This document shows, in pieces, positions 32,791 to 44,240 of a stretch of DNA of 52,500 nucleotides. Both the position numbers and the translations under genes were made by a program. How positions within the stretch are numbered: position 1 is the stretch's first letter; each line of letters begins with the position of its first letter. The notes under the pieces were generated by a model that made no database searches, had not been told where the DNA came from, and worked only from the letters and a program-made list of their open reading frames with translations. Location of the stretch: the NCBI GenBank assembly GCA_963575745.1, contig CAUYUJ010020605.1, positions 78,332 to 130,831 on the forward strand. Reading direction: 5' to 3'. This stretch comes from Prorocentrum cordatum (Eukaryota > Sar > Dinophyceae > Prorocentrales > Prorocentraceae).

Positions 32791-33345
32791 TGGCGCCGGC
32801 GGTGAACCGTCAACCTGGTCTGCGATGTCTGCGTTGGCCGATTCGAGCTCCCAAGGGAGCAGGCCAGGACACAGAGAACCTAAACAGCGAAGCTGCAAAG
32901 ATTAAAGCAGAGATGCATCAAACAGCGAAGCTGTACAGAAATGCACAAGACTGCAAGTACACGAGAAAACAACTAACAAAATAATGAGTGAAGCAATGCA
33001 GGCCATAGATATGGAAGCAAAGCTAGAAGCAGTGAGAGTTCATACAGTAACCACTGGTTTATACAGCGATTACCGTCTCAACACCACTGAGACAAACACG
33101 AAACTAAGAACTAAAATAGCGAGTGCGCTACAAAGCAATGCGAGACCATGCAGTAATCACATATAGCGACTACCGTCTCAGCATCACTGGAAGACCGTGC
33201 ACGTGAAACACAACGTCGACATGTGGACTAGATAACGATTAAACGCGCAACATACAGAGTGAGCCAAGACACCCACCACTACTTACAGCGAATGCGGGCT
33301 CTTATCCGAGAGCCCCGAGGACCGCCGGGAACCTCGTAGAGCTCC
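32791..33345 (-). mobile_element. D element copy 3, inserted in hairpin loop
   Basis: Left arm GGCGCCGGCGGTGAACC...CAACCTGGTC (32791-32820), then tgcgatgtctgcgttggccgattcgagctccc as in copy 2, the cagcgaagctg repeats (about 32885-32935), the 'cagtaaccactgg...gattaccgtctcaacaccactgag' block (33045-33095), and 'gccaagacacccaccact' near 33263. The right arm appears as accgccgggaacctcgtagagctcc at 33321-33345. At roughly 500 bp this is the simplest full copy. No protein. A CTCGAATCGG segment near the left end resembles a pol III B box only loosely. Confidence 0.65.
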
Positions 33346-34100
33346 TTGCGCGCGTAAGAGTTCCCCAAGAATCGAAGCAGGGAACATTGCAGAAGATGTT
33401 CGTGAAATCTTCAATTTTTTTCATTTTTCATGTCGACATGAAGTTGGTTCCCCCAAGTGTTTTGATATTAAAAGTGCGCCTACGGAGCTCATATTAAGAC
33501 GCAGAGGCCCTCATAATCTTTCACGGGTGCGAAAGATGTGGTTTCGCAAAATGAATGGTCAAATATCTTTCAAATCTTAGCAAAAGCGAGCCTATGTCGT
33601 CACATTGTCCTTTCTGGTCGGGTCGGCCAACTAGCTCCACCCCGCGCCGGAATTCCTCTAGCTCATCGATAACGAAGACCTCTACGAGGTACTGGGAGCC
33701 GGCGGTAAACCGTCAACCAGATTACCGCCGGGAGCCTTGTAGAGCTTTCTTTCTCGCGCGGCGCTGCTCAAAACACATGGTAGGAGCTCCCTCAAGCGTG
33801 AAAATCGAGGGGAGGGAGGAAAAAACGGGGGGGGGGGGGAGGGGGGGGGGGGGGGGGGGGGGGGGGTGGGGGGGGGAAAAAAAAAAGGGGGTGGGGGGGA
33901 AGGGAAAAAGGAGAAAGGGGGGAAAAATGGCGTTCTTCCAGTGTGCTATTCCTTTCAAGGGTTTTGATCGAAATATTGCAGCTACGGACGAAAATTGCAC
34001 TGGCAGGCGCGGCATAACCCAATTCTGGTGCGAAAAAATACCAGTTCTCGAAACGATCTTTCGACTGGGCGCCGGCGGTAAACCGTCAACCTTGGTTTTT
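33346..34100 (+). repeat. Class 1 units with poly(G) run
   Basis: A class 1 unit (33346-33690) ends with the full 3' end ctctacgaggtACT. A second hairpin follows (33699-33731, AA arms), then a unit whose middle is occupied by a G-run of about 50 nt (33827-33876) and G/A-rich DNA to 33930. A further left hairpin arm follows at 34072. No gene. Confidence 0.75.
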
Positions 34101-34173
34101 TTTGCGGTTTGCGGTCCGCCACTAGAATCCGAATCCGAATCGGCGGAGCAGTGCAACTGAGCCCCCCACCAAC

Positions 34174-34398
34174 TTAGGTAGGTCGCAGCAGAGCGCACGC
34201 CACCTTAGCAGCAGCTCTCGTCAGGGCAGCACAGGCAGCTAGTTCACAGCAGGTTACCGTCCTACCAGGAGGCAAGCTCATCGCCTCCTCAGCCACATCG
34301 TGCCAATGGAAGCTGTGCGAGCTGGTGCAGGAGGAGGAGGAGGAGGAGGAGGAGATGGGAAAATCAACCTGCACGCTGGAACCCCTACCTACTTACGC
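34174..34398 (-). pseudogene. Second RNase H-like domain fragment
   Basis: About 66 codons: a Ser run coded by ctcctcctcctcctc, then W-H-D-V-A-E-E-A-M-S-L-P-P-G and V-T-C-C-E-L-A-A-C-A-A-L-T-R-A-A-A-K-V-A. The E-L-A-A helix is the conserved Glu-bearing helix of RNase H. It parallels I-T-D-A-E-L-S-A-A-E-A-L in the right-edge fragment. Confidence 0.55.
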
Positions 34399-34402
34399 AT
34401 CT

Positions 34403-34794
34403 GGCACCGGCGGTGAACGTCAACCTGGTCAACCGCCGGGAACCTCGTTGAGCTTCCTTCCCTCGGGTAAGAGTGCCCAGAGTGGGCGGAGAGAGCTTCT
34501 GGAGCATTCAAAAAATTGAACATTTGATTTTTTGATGTCGACATGAAGTTGGTTGCTCCAAGTGTTTAATAGTTAACGTACATCTAGAGAGCTCATATCG
34601 AGGGAGAGTGACCCTCATATTCGTCTACAGGTGCGAAAAATCTGCTTTCTCAAAATAAATGGTCAAATATCTTTTTTCAAACTATGCAAAAACCGACCAA
34701 AGTCACCACTGTTGCCTTTATGGTCGGTCGGGCAACTGGTCCACCTGCGCCGGAAAATTCCTCTAGCTTCATCGAGAGAGAGCTCTACGAGTAT
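34403..34794 (+). mobile_element. Class 1 hairpin element inserted in RNase H pseudogene
   Basis: A complete unit: 5' hairpin (34407-34439), aacctcgttgagctt, 332-bp-type body, tail ending gagctctacgagtat. It interrupts the RNase H fragment, and TCT flanks it on both sides (34400-34402 and 34795-34797). This shows that the unit can sit alone in non-repeat DNA, so it behaves as a mobile element and not only as a satellite. Confidence 0.65.
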
Positions 34795-35598
34795 TCTGAA
34801 GCGGACCACCCGCCTCTCACATTCCTTCTATTTACTGACTCCCATGATTTGCACCACGGAGTGCAGGTCGAGCGCCCGAGTGCGCCGCGATCGGCCGCAA
34901 TAACAGCGATAATAGTTTGGCTTGAAAATAAATGCCAGACAATTTATCCGCACGCTCATACCCTCACGAAAGAAATGCTTATACAGATTCTGTCCCGATG
35001 CAGGTGAGGTCAGTCCCCATCCAGACAGCATCGATACCGTATTTTGTAGTGTTCCCACCAGTCGTACATACTGCTTGTTGCGAATATGCCACTCACCACA
35101 CATCCAGTTTACAACAGTCTTACTATCTCCCAAGATCTCCATCCCAAGACGCTCAATATTCTCACACCTCCACTCCGTTTCATTCTCATAATTAGCGGCA
35201 ATACGTTTGCTAATCCTCTCATTCATCTCTCTCTCCTCCTCCTCCTCCGCCTTCACGTGCCTCACACCAGGTGGCCTGGGTAAAACAAACAAGTCGAACA
35301 AGTGTTGCATGCCAATCTCAGTCAGCAAATGTTTGCAATATTTCTCTCGGGACCCAGCGGAGCTGTCGAACGAGAGGTACCACTCACAACCAAAGAGATC
35401 GCACAAACACCAGTCCCACACAGTATGTCCACGGGCAGGTGCGCCCATGCTCATGCGTGTGAGATGCTTCCTATTGTTTCCCGGGCGGAAGCTTGCGTTT
35501 TGGGAGTTGCATTGAGGGCCGCGGACAGCTGTGTCAGCTGAACCCCTAGACTCCCAAACGGAGCACAGGGTATCAAGTGCAAGCATCTCTTTATGGCG

Positions 35599-36700
35599 CC
35601 GGCGGTAAACGTTCAACCTTTCTTTACCGACGGGGGGACTCGTAGAGCTTCCCTGACACAACATGTAATGTCGAATTAAATACACGGAAAAATATTTTCC
35701 CCCCCTTTCAGGACCAAGCAAATTTGAAACATCTCGATCTTCGACAGCCGAACGCCCCGATGCTTCAGGATTGTCTTCTGTACCAGCTCTGTAGCTATCC
35801 TACTGCCCGAGTTACGTGCGTAAATCGATAGCACCTCTCGAGATGACTCGAAGAATACGAATAGCTTAAACTTAGCCGATTATCATACCGAGCTCAGAGC
35901 TCTGGATTCGACAGGCGGACGCCTGATGTCTCCGAATCGACTCCTGTCATTACCAGCCCTGCAGCTCCCCTACAGCCCGAGTTAAGTGCAGAAAACAAAC
36001 AGCGTCTCGCAGGATGACTCGAACAATACGAATAGTTTCGCGAACCTAGTTTCGGGCAGCAGACCGAGTTCCGAGCTCTGGATTCGAACAGGCGGACGCG
36101 CCTGATGTCTCCGAATCGATTCCAGTATGCAGTCCCCCTACAGCCCGAGTTAAGCGCAGAGAACCGACAGCATCTCTCAAGATGACTCGAACAATACGAA
36201 TAGTTTAGCGATTCTAGATCGGGCAGCAGACCGAGTTCAGAGCTCTGGATTCACAGACAACGGCACTGATGATTCTAAATCAGATTCTGTACGTATCAGC
36301 TCTGAAGCTGTCATGTAGCTCGAGTTAGTACAGAAAACCGACAGCGCTGTCAAGATGACTCGAATAATACGAACAGATTTGTGACCTAGCTCGGCTAGCA
36401 GACCGAGTTCAGACAACTGGGTTCAACAGGCGAACGCGGCTGATCATTCTGAATCGATTAGCTGTGCTTACCAGCTCTGTAGCTGTCCTAAAGCTCGAGT
36501 TATCTTCAAGAAACCGACAGCGCGTGCAGAGACTCGAAAATTTTGATCCCACCAGTGTGCTTTTTGGCAGTAAAAGGTACCAGATCGAGCTGAGATCTAG
36601 ATGGCGAGCTGGAATAAGATCGAATACCACGGGAAAGAATGCTAGAGCTCAAACGAATTAAGGAATTCTGAGAACAAAATTTTGAACCGACCAAAAGTCA
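35599..36700 (+). repeat. Class 2 array 1 (AA hairpin head, ~170-bp units)
   Basis: Head ccggcggtaa...tttaccgacgg, then ggactcgtagagcttcc. Repeats marked by gatgactcgaa.aatacgaatag at about 35850, 36013, 36181, 36354 and 36531 (spacing 163-177 bp). Ends with the common module near 36540-36700 (cgatcgagctgagat, gatggcgagc.ggaataagat, ttgaaccgaccaaaagtc). No gene. Confidence 0.85.
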
Positions 36701-36707
36701 CCATTTG

Positions 36708-36860
36708 GCAGCGTCCAAAACCCGGAGAGCAAAGAGAATCTTGGGGACGGGAAATCTTTCCTGGAGAGCCTTGGGGGGCCTCCCTGGAGCGCTGCGGAAG
36801 CGCTGCAGAAACACTTCCATGCGTGCCTGCCGCATGCAGCATAAAATTTTTAACCTTCGA
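36708..36860 (+). repeat. GC-rich 'gcgtccaaaacccgga' module, copy 1
   Basis: Begins gcgtccaaaacccggagagcaa directly after accgaccaaaagtcaccattt. GC-rich with gaagcgctgcag-type dyads. Two related copies lie at 42778-43000 and 48150-48420, each also following the accgacc context. Confidence 0.7.
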
Positions 36861-36896
36861 CCCAAAAGTCACAAAAGGACCGTCGAGAACTGGGCG

Positions 36897-38306
36897 CTGG
36901 CGGTAAACCGTCAACCTTGGTTACCGCCGGGGGACTCGTAGAGCTTCCTAGCTCGACTTAAGTTGAGAAAACCGACAGCACCTACCAACATTCTGACTCA
37001 CAGTGAATATTCGTTGACCTCTGCATGCGACCAGCGGACGCGTCTGATGTCTGCGAATCGACTCCTGTCATTACCAGCCCCGCAACCCCCCTACAGCCCG
37101 AGATCAGTGCAGAAAACCGACAGCATCTCTCAGGATGACGAAACAAACAGTGTTTAGCAGACTAATTTCAGGCAGCAAGATACTTTAAACTAGGAGTTCC
37201 GAGCTCTGGATTCGACAGGCGGACGCGCCTGATGTCTTCAAATCGATTCCTGTGACCACCAGCACTGTATCCCCCCTCAGCGCGAGTTGAGTGAAGAAAA
37301 CCGAGAGCACTTCTCAAGATGACTCGACCAATACGAATAGTTTCGCGATTCTAGATCGGGCAGCAGACCGAGTTCAGAGCTCTTGATTCGACAGACAAAC
37401 GCAACTGATGATTCTGAATCGGTTTCTGTACATATCAGCTCTGTAGCTGTCCTACAGCTCGAGTTAAGTACAGAAAACCAAGAGTTCCTGTCAACATGAC
37501 TCGAATAATACGAATAGGTTTGCGGACCTAGCTCGGCTAACAGACCGAGTTCAGACCTCTGGATTCACCAGGCGAGCGCGCCTAATCATTCTGAATCGGT
37601 TAGCTGTGCTTACCAGCTCTGCAGCTGTTCTAAAGCTCGAGTTATCTTCAGAAAACCGACAGCGCGTGACAAGATGACTCAAAACGGCCGATCCCACCAC
37701 AGTGCTTTTCGATAGTAATATTTACCCGATCGAGCTGAGATCAAGATGGCGAGCGGGAATAAGACCGAATATCACGGGAAAAAATACTAGATCTAACGAA
37801 TGTTCAAATTTTAAGAACATAATTTTCAACTGGCGCAGGCGGTGAACCGTCAACCTGGTCACCGCCGGGAATCTCGTAGAGCTCCTTCCACGCGTAAGAG
37901 TGCCCAGAATGGGGCAGAGAACTTCGCAGTACATCTTCTTCAAATCTTCAATTTTCAAGTTTCTGCCCAGAAGAATTTCTCGACGGAATGAGCTGAGAAT
38001 TTGAGAGGCAACTTCTGTTATGCAAAGCTTCGCTCTGCGCAATTATCAGCCCAAACGAATGGTTAGAGCTGCAAAATCGGCTGAGCCAGGCCGCGGATGG
38101 TATGATTGCGTCCCTTTTCGAAACTTCGGCAACTAGCTCCACTCTGTCGCCTAATTTCTCTATCTCTCATACCATGAGAGCTCTACGAGGTACTGAGCAA
38201 AAGTCATCAAAAGTTCCGTCAGAGTTTTTTTGAGCCAACCAGCCCGCCAGTGCGTGCGAATTACTCTTGAGCTTCCAGCTGCTACCTTGGGGAAGCTCTA
38301 CGAGTC
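36897..38306 (+). mobile_element. Class 2 element, complete, with 16-bp terminal repeats
   Basis: After the AA hairpin (36897-36930) comes GACTCGTAGAGCTTCC (36933-36948). Its exact reverse complement GGAAGCTCTACGAGTC lies at 38291-38306. Inside are ~170-bp units (gatgactcg near 37135, 37317, 37497, 37674), the common end module (37700-37828), and a class 1 element nested at 37832-38191. It has no coding content and is presumably mobilised in trans or amplified as repeat DNA. Confidence 0.7.
37832..38191 (+). mobile_element. Class 1 element nested in class 2
   Basis: Starts ggcgcaggcggtgaaccgtc, ends gagagctctacgaggt. The flanks are ACT on both sides (37829-37831, 38192-38194). It interrupts the phrase that reads ttcaaccgaccaaaagtcatc in undisturbed class 2 copies. 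360 bp. The body after the hairpin differs from the 332-bp consensus and matches the unit at 50.85-51.2 kb, so it is a subfamily. Confidence 0.65.
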
Positions 38307-38340
38307 ATTTTTCTTACCAACTAGCTCTCCAGCGCCCCGG

Positions 38341-39572
38341 AATTACTGGCGCCGAAACCGTCAACCTGGTCACCGCCGGGAACCTCGTAGAGCTCCTGAC
38401 ACGCGTAAGAGTGCTCAGTATCAAAAGAGAGGGCTTCTGGAAGCATTTCTCGAAAAAGAGAAAACATGATTTTTTTGATGTCGACATAAAGTTGGTTTCG
38501 CCAAGTGTTTTGATAGTAAAAGTGCATCTATAGAGCTCATATTAAGACGCAGAGGCCCTCATAGTCGGCTAAAGGTGCGAAAAATCTGCTTTCTCAAAAT
38601 GAATGGACGAATGCCTTTCAAATATTCGGAACCACCCAAAAGTTGTCACTTTGTCCTTTCTGGCCGGGTCGACGAACTGGCGCCAGCAGTGAACCGTCAA
38701 CCTGGTCACCACCGGGAACCTCGTAGAGCTCTCAACAACCGTAAGAGTGCTGAGCATCGAAAGGAAGGGCTTCTCGAAGCATTTCTCGAAAAAGAGAAAA
38801 CATGTTTTTTTATGTCGACATGAAATTGGTTTCGCCGAGTGTTTTGATAGTGAAACTGCATCTAGAGAGCTCATATTAAGACGGAGAGTCCCTCATAGTC
38901 GTCTACAAGTGCGAAAAATCTGCTTTATCAAATAAATGGTCAAATATCTTTCAAAAAATCGCCAAACCGCCCAAACTGGAACCGGCGGTAAACCGTCAAC
39001 CTGGTTACTGCCGGGAACCTCGTAGAGCTCTTTTCTTGCACGGCGATCGTCGGAACACGGAGAGAAAGCTTCTGGAGCGAGAAAGAAAAACTCAAAAAAT
39101 CACGTTTTTCTGCTTTTACTTAACGTTGGTTCCCCCAAGTCTTTCGATAGTAATACTGCACCTACAGACCTGAAAATTTTACTGACAGGCGCCGCAAAAC
39201 CCACTACAGGTGCGAAAAATCTGGTTTCTCAGAATAAATTGTCAAATATCTTTCAAATATTCGCAAAACCACCCAAAAGTTGTCACATTGTCCGCCTCGG
39301 CCGGGGTGGCCAACTGGCGCCGGCGGTGAACCGTCAGTGCTCAGAATTGAAGCAGACAGCTTCTCAGAGCATTTGTAGAAAGACGTTAATTTGCATTTCT
39401 CGGTCTCAACGTGACGTCGGTTCCTCCAAATGTTTGGATAGTAAAACTGCATCGAAAGAGCTGAGCTGCTCGCAGAAGAAAGTTCAGATACTAACAATCG
39501 GACTAAAAATCTACTTTCTCAAAAAGAATTGTCAAATATCTTCCACATTTTCGCAAAACCACCCAAAAGTTA
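38341..39572 (+). repeat. Class 1 satellite array
   Basis: Hairpin heads at about 38350 (left arm truncated to ggcgccgaaaccg), 38683, 38982 and 39320 (right arm deleted), spaced ~300-338 bp. Units at 38683 and 38350 carry the gtgctcag...gaagcatttctcgaaaaagag body; the unit at 38982 carries the alternate body with aaaatcacgtttttctg. The shared tail is ggtgcgaaaaatctg...aaatatctttcaaatattcgc...ttgtcac.ttgtcc. No gene. Confidence 0.85.
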
Positions 39573-39582
39573 TCACTGGGCG

Positions 39583-40700
39583 CCGGCGGTAAACCGTCAA
39601 CCTTCCTTACCGCCGGGGGACTCGTAGAGCTTCCTGACCATATATAATGTAAAAAATGCAGAGAACGAATAGTTTCAGCCCGAGCGATTTCAGACCTCTC
39701 GATGCAACAGCCAAACGCCTCTCATGCTTCTGAATCGTTTTCTGTGCGAACTAGCTCCGCAGCTCTCCTACAGCCCGAGTTACGCGCGGAAATCGACAGC
39801 ACCTCGCAAGATCACTCGAACAATACAAATAGTTTCGCGAATGTAGCTCGAGTATCAGACCGAGTTCAGGCCTCTGACTACAACAGGCGGACGCGCCTGA
39901 TGTCTCTGGATCGATTCCTGTGATTACCAGCCCTGCAGCCCCCTTACAGCCGAGTTAAGAGCAGAAAACCAACAGCACTCTGAAGATGACTCGAACAGTA
40001 GGAATAGCTTCGTGCACCTAGCCAGCACACCGAGTGCAGAGCTCTGTATGCGACAGGCGGACGCAAATGATTTCTCCGAATTAGTCCCAGTAATTACCGC
40101 TCAGAGCTCGAGTTGACAGCAGAAAACGGCCAGCACCTCTCAAGATGACTCGAAAAATACAAATAGTTTTGCGGAGCTAGCCCGGGCAGCACATCGAGGT
40201 CTGAGCTCTGGATTTGGCAGGCAGACGCGGCTGATGTCTCCGACTCGATTCCTGTCGGTACGAGCCCTGTAGCCCCCCTACAGCCCGAGTTAAGTGCAGA
40301 AAACTGACAGCACCTCTCAAGATGACTCGAACAATACGAATAGTTTCGCGAACCTAGCTCGGGCAGCAGACCGACTTCAGACCTCTGGATGGAACAGACG
40401 AACGCGCCAGATGATTGTTAATCGATTTCTGTGAGTATGAGCTCTGTAGCTGCCCTACAGCTCGAGTTAAGTACAAAATACCGACAACGCGTATCAAGAT
40501 GACTCGAAACAGCCGATCCCGTCGCGACGCTTTTTTACAGAAATATTTACCCAATCGAGCTGATATTAGGATGGCGAGCGGGAATGAGATCAAATATGGT
40601 CAGAAAAAATACTAGAGTTCAAACGAATTGTTGAATTTCGAAAACAAAACTTTCAACCGACCAAAAGTCAGCAAAAGGTCCGTCGAGATTTTTCTTGCCA
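39583..40700 (+). repeat. Class 2 array, 3' truncated
   Basis: AA hairpin, ggactcgtagagcttcctgacc, then ~170-bp units (gatgactcg near 39975, 40144, 40320, 40497) and the common end module (40530-40680). The expected 3' terminal repeat is missing because a new hairpin begins at 40709 right after gccaactgg. Confidence 0.8.
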
Positions 40701-40708
40701 ACTGGGAA

Positions 40709-41020
40709 CCGGCGGTAAACCGTCAACCAGGTTACCGCCGGGGCCCTCGTAGAGCTCTCTTCTCACACGGCGCTCCTCGGTAAGCATGGAGAAAGCGTCC
40801 AGAGCAAGACCTGAGAAACTCGAAAAATCACGTCTTTCTGTTTTTACCCAACGTCGGTTCCCCCAAGTCTTTTGATAGTAATACTGCACCTATGGGCCTG
40901 AAAATTTTACTGGTAGACGCGGCATAACCCACTACAGGTGCGAAAAATCTGCTTTCTCGAAATGAATTGTCGAATATCCCTGAATTTTTCGCAAAACCAC
41001 CCAAAAGTTACCACTGGGCG
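40709..41020 (+). repeat. Class 1 unit, alternate body
   Basis: AA hairpin (ccggcggtaa/ttaccgccgg) followed by ccctcgtagagctctcttctcacacggcg, an aaaatcacg..tttctgtttttaccc stretch and the usual tail ending ccaaaagttaccACT, where the next hairpin begins. Confidence 0.8.
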
Positions 41021-42455
41021 CCGGCGGTAAACCGTCAACCTTTGTTACCGCCGGGGGACTCGTAGAGCTTCCTGACAATATATAATGTGGAAAGAAAATG
41101 TAGAGAACGAATAGTTTTTGAGCCAAAGCGATTTCAAACCTGTCGATGCAACAGCCGAACGCCCCCGATGCTTCTGGATTGTATTCTTTGCGAGCTCTGT
41201 AGCTCTCCTACAGCCCGAGTTACGCGCGTAGATCGACAGCACTTCTCAAGATGACTCTAACAAAACGAATAGTTTGGCAACCCAGCTCGAGTATCAAACC
41301 GAGTTCAGACTCTAAATGCGACAGGCGGACGCGTCTGATGTCTGCGAATCGGCTCCTGTGATTACCAGCCCTGCGCCCCCCCTACAGCCCGAGTTAAGAG
41401 CAGAAAACCGACAGCACCTCTTAGGATGACTCGCAGAATACAACAGTTCTGCGGACGCTGCTGGCGCGGGCAGCAGACCGAGTTCCGAGCTCTCGACAGG
41501 CGGAAGCGCCTGGTGTCTTCAAATCGATTTCTGTGACCGCCAGCACTGTAGCCCCCCCAGCCATTGAGTGCAGAAAACCGAGAGCACTTCTCAAGATGAT
41601 TCCAACGATAGAATAGTTTCGCGATTCTAGATCAGGCAGCAGACCGAGTACATGGCTCTGGAGTCAACAGACAAATGCGACTGATGATTCCTAATCAGGT
41701 TCTGTAACTGCCAGCTCTGCAGCTATCATATAGCTCGCGTTAAGTAGAAAGCCGAGAGCGTCTCTCTCAAGATGACTCGAATAATATGAATAGATGTTCG
41801 GACCTAGCTCGGCTAGCAGACCAAATTCAGACCTCTAGATTCAACAGGCGAACGCGCCTGATCATTCTGAATCGATTAGCTGCATGTACCAGCTCTATAG
41901 CTGTTCTAAAGCTCGAGTTAAGTACAGAAAACCGAGAGCGTCTGTCAAGATAACTCGAATAATACGAATAGGTTTGCGGACCTAGCTCGGCTAGCAGACC
42001 GAATTCAAACCTCTGGATTCAACAGGCGAACGCGTCTGATCATTCTAAATCGATTAGCTGTGCTTACCAGCTCTGTAGCTGTCCTAAAGCTCGAGTCCAG
42101 TACAGAAAACCAAGAGCGTCTGTCAAGATGACTCGAATAATACGAATAGTTTTGCGGACCTTGCTCGGCTAGAAGACCAAGTTCAGACTTCTGGATTCAA
42201 GAGGCGAACGCGCCTGATCATTCTGAATCGATTAGCTGTGCTTATCAGCTCCGTAGATGTGCTAAAGCTCGAGTTATGTTCAGAAAACCGTCATCACGTA
42301 TCAAGATGACTTAAAACGGCCGATCCCGCCTGCCTGCTTTTTGGCAGTAAAAGCTACCCGATCGAACTGAGATCAAGATGGCGAGCGGGAATAAGATCGA
42401 ATATCATGGGAAAAAATACTAGAGCTCAAACGAATTGTTGAATTTGGAGAACAAA
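41021..42455 (+). repeat. Class 2 array with about seven ~170-bp units
   Basis: AA hairpin head, ggactcgtagagcttcctgac, atatataatgtgg, then gatgactc-type units near 41252, 41424, 41595, 41773, 41949, 42127 and 42306, and the common end module to 42455. The longest array in the window. The 3' end is replaced by a class GA hairpin at 42464. Confidence 0.85.
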
Positions 42456-42463
42456 ACTTGGCG

Positions 42464-44240
42464 CCGGCGGTGAACCGTCAACCTGGTCACCGCCAGGAAC
42501 CTCGTAGAGCTCCTTGCACGCGCAAGAATGCTCAGATTCAAAGCAGACCGCTTCTCAGAGTATTTCTAGAAAAACATCATATTTACATTTGTCGGTGTCA
42601 ACGTGAGGTCGGTTCCTCCAAATGTTTGGATAGTAAAACTCTCTCGAAAGAGCTGAGCTGCTTCCAGAATAAAGTTAAGATACTAATGCTCGGAGTAAAA
42701 ATCTGCTTGTTTTAAATGAATTGTCAAATATCTTTCAAATATTCGCAAAACCGACCCAAAGTTATCACACCTTGGTTGCGTCCAAAACCCGGAGAGCAAG
42801 GAGGACACACACCCGAACGCCTTCCTGGCGAGCCCTCGGAAGCTCCCCTGAAGCGCTTCCGGGGCTCTGGGGGGATCCCCTGGAACGCTTCTGAAGCGCT
42901 GCCAGGAACGCTTCCACGCGCGCCTGCGCGCGCGCAGGCACGCGTAGACGCTTGCCGGAAGCTCTCCCGGACACGCTGCCGGGTCAGGCGAGCCGCTGCG
43001 GGGACTGGCGCCGGCAGTAAACCGTCAACCTGGTCACCGCCGGAAATCTCGTAGAGCTCCTTGCACGCGTAAGAATGCTCAGAATCAAAGCAGACCGCTT
43101 CTCAGAGCATTTCTAGGAATACATCATATTTGCATTTTTCGGTCTCAACGTGACGTCGGTTCCTCCGAATGTTTGGATAGTAAAACTGTCTCGAAAGGGC
43201 TGAGCTACTCGCAGAATGAAGTTAAGATACCAATGTTCGGAGTAGAAATCTGCTTTCTCAAAATGAATTGTCAAATATCCTTCAAATATCCAAAAGTTAC
43301 CACTTTGTCCTTTCTGGCCGGGTCGACGGACTAGCTCCACCCCGCGCCGGAACTGGAAACCGGCAGTAAACCGTCAACCAGGTTACCGCCGAGACCCTCG
43401 TAGAGCTCTTTTCTCACACCGAGCTCCTCACAACACAGGGAGTAAGCTTCTGGAGTGAGAAACGAAAAAATCGAAAAATCACGTTTTTCTGTTTTTATCA
43501 AACGCCGGTTGCTCCAAGTGTTTTGATAGAAATACTGCACCTACGGACCTGAAAATTTTACTGGCAGACGCGTCTCAACCCACTACAGGTGCGAAAAATC
43601 TGCTTTCTTAAAATGAATTATCAAATATCTTTCAAATATTCGCAAAAACACCCAAAAGTTATAACTTTGTTCTTTCTCGCCGGGTCGGCCAACTAGCTTC
43701 ATCCCGCGCTGGAATTCCTCTAGCTCATCGACTGGCGCCGGCAGTGAACTGTCAACCTGGTCACCGCCGGGAACCTCGTAGAGCTCCTTTCACGAGTAAG
43801 AGTGCTCAGAGTCGAAAGAGAGAGCTTCTGGGAGCACTTCTCGGAAAAGGGAAAAATTATTTTTTTGGCATCCAAAAGAGATGGCTTCTGGAAGCATTTC
43901 TCGAAAAAGAGAAAACATGTTTTTTCATGTCAACATAAAGATGGTTCCGCCAAGTGTTTTGATAGTAAAAGTGCATCTAGAGAGCTCAGATTAAGACGCA
44001 GACGCCATCGGAGTCGTTTACAGATGCAAAAAATCTGGTTTCTCAAAATAAATTGTCAAATATCTTTCAAATATTCGCAAAACCACCCAAAAGTTGTCAC
44101 ATTGTCCGCCTCGGCCGGGTGGGCCAACTAGCTCCACCCCGCGCCGGAATTCCTCTAGCTCATCGATGCCCAAGAGCTCTACGAGGTACTAGCTCCACCC
44201 CGCGCCAGAATTCCTCTACCTCATCGACTGCACGCCGGCG
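42464..44240 (+). repeat. Class 1 satellite array with GC-rich insert
   Basis: Hairpin heads at 42464, 43011 (mixed arms ccggcagtaa/tcaccgccgg), 43360, 43738 and a left arm only near 44234. The first unit is interrupted at about 42775-43000 by the GC-rich 'gcgtccaaaacccgga' module. Two full tails with ctagctccaccccgcgcc...ctacgaggtact end the array. No gene. Confidence 0.85.
42776..43000 (+). repeat. GC-rich 'gcgtccaaaacccgga' module, copy 2
   Basis: About 225 bp, ~65-70% GC by eye, with many dyads (gaagcgcttcc, cgcgcgcctgcgcgcgcgcagg). It sits in the class 1 tail after gacccaaagttatcacaccttggt. Confidence 0.7.

Larger units (their letters stand above)
34105..35590 (-). pseudogene. RNase H-like retroelement fragment, split and frameshifted
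   Basis: Minus-strand remnant. From 35590 to about 35000 one frame carries an RNase H-like domain: G-M-E-I-L-G-D-S-K-T-V-V-N-W-M (second acidic strand) and, after a one-base shift near 35000, Y-E-R-A-D-K-L (the terminal catalytic Asp region). A start of a second RNase H-like domain lies at 34374-34174 (V-T-C-C-E-L-A-A-C-A-A-L-T-R). Between them is an unrelated 392-bp hairpin element. The left end, read on the minus strand, is ccgcaaaccgcaaaaaaaacc, abutting a hairpin left arm at 34072-34095. Same type as the fragment at 51.6-52.5 kb. Confidence 0.65.

Noticed and set aside
34828-35721. Start codon of the RNase H frame at 35721
   Set aside because: The first ~45 codons run through a class AA hairpin and its flank, so the apparent start is repeat sequence and not part of the retroelement gene.
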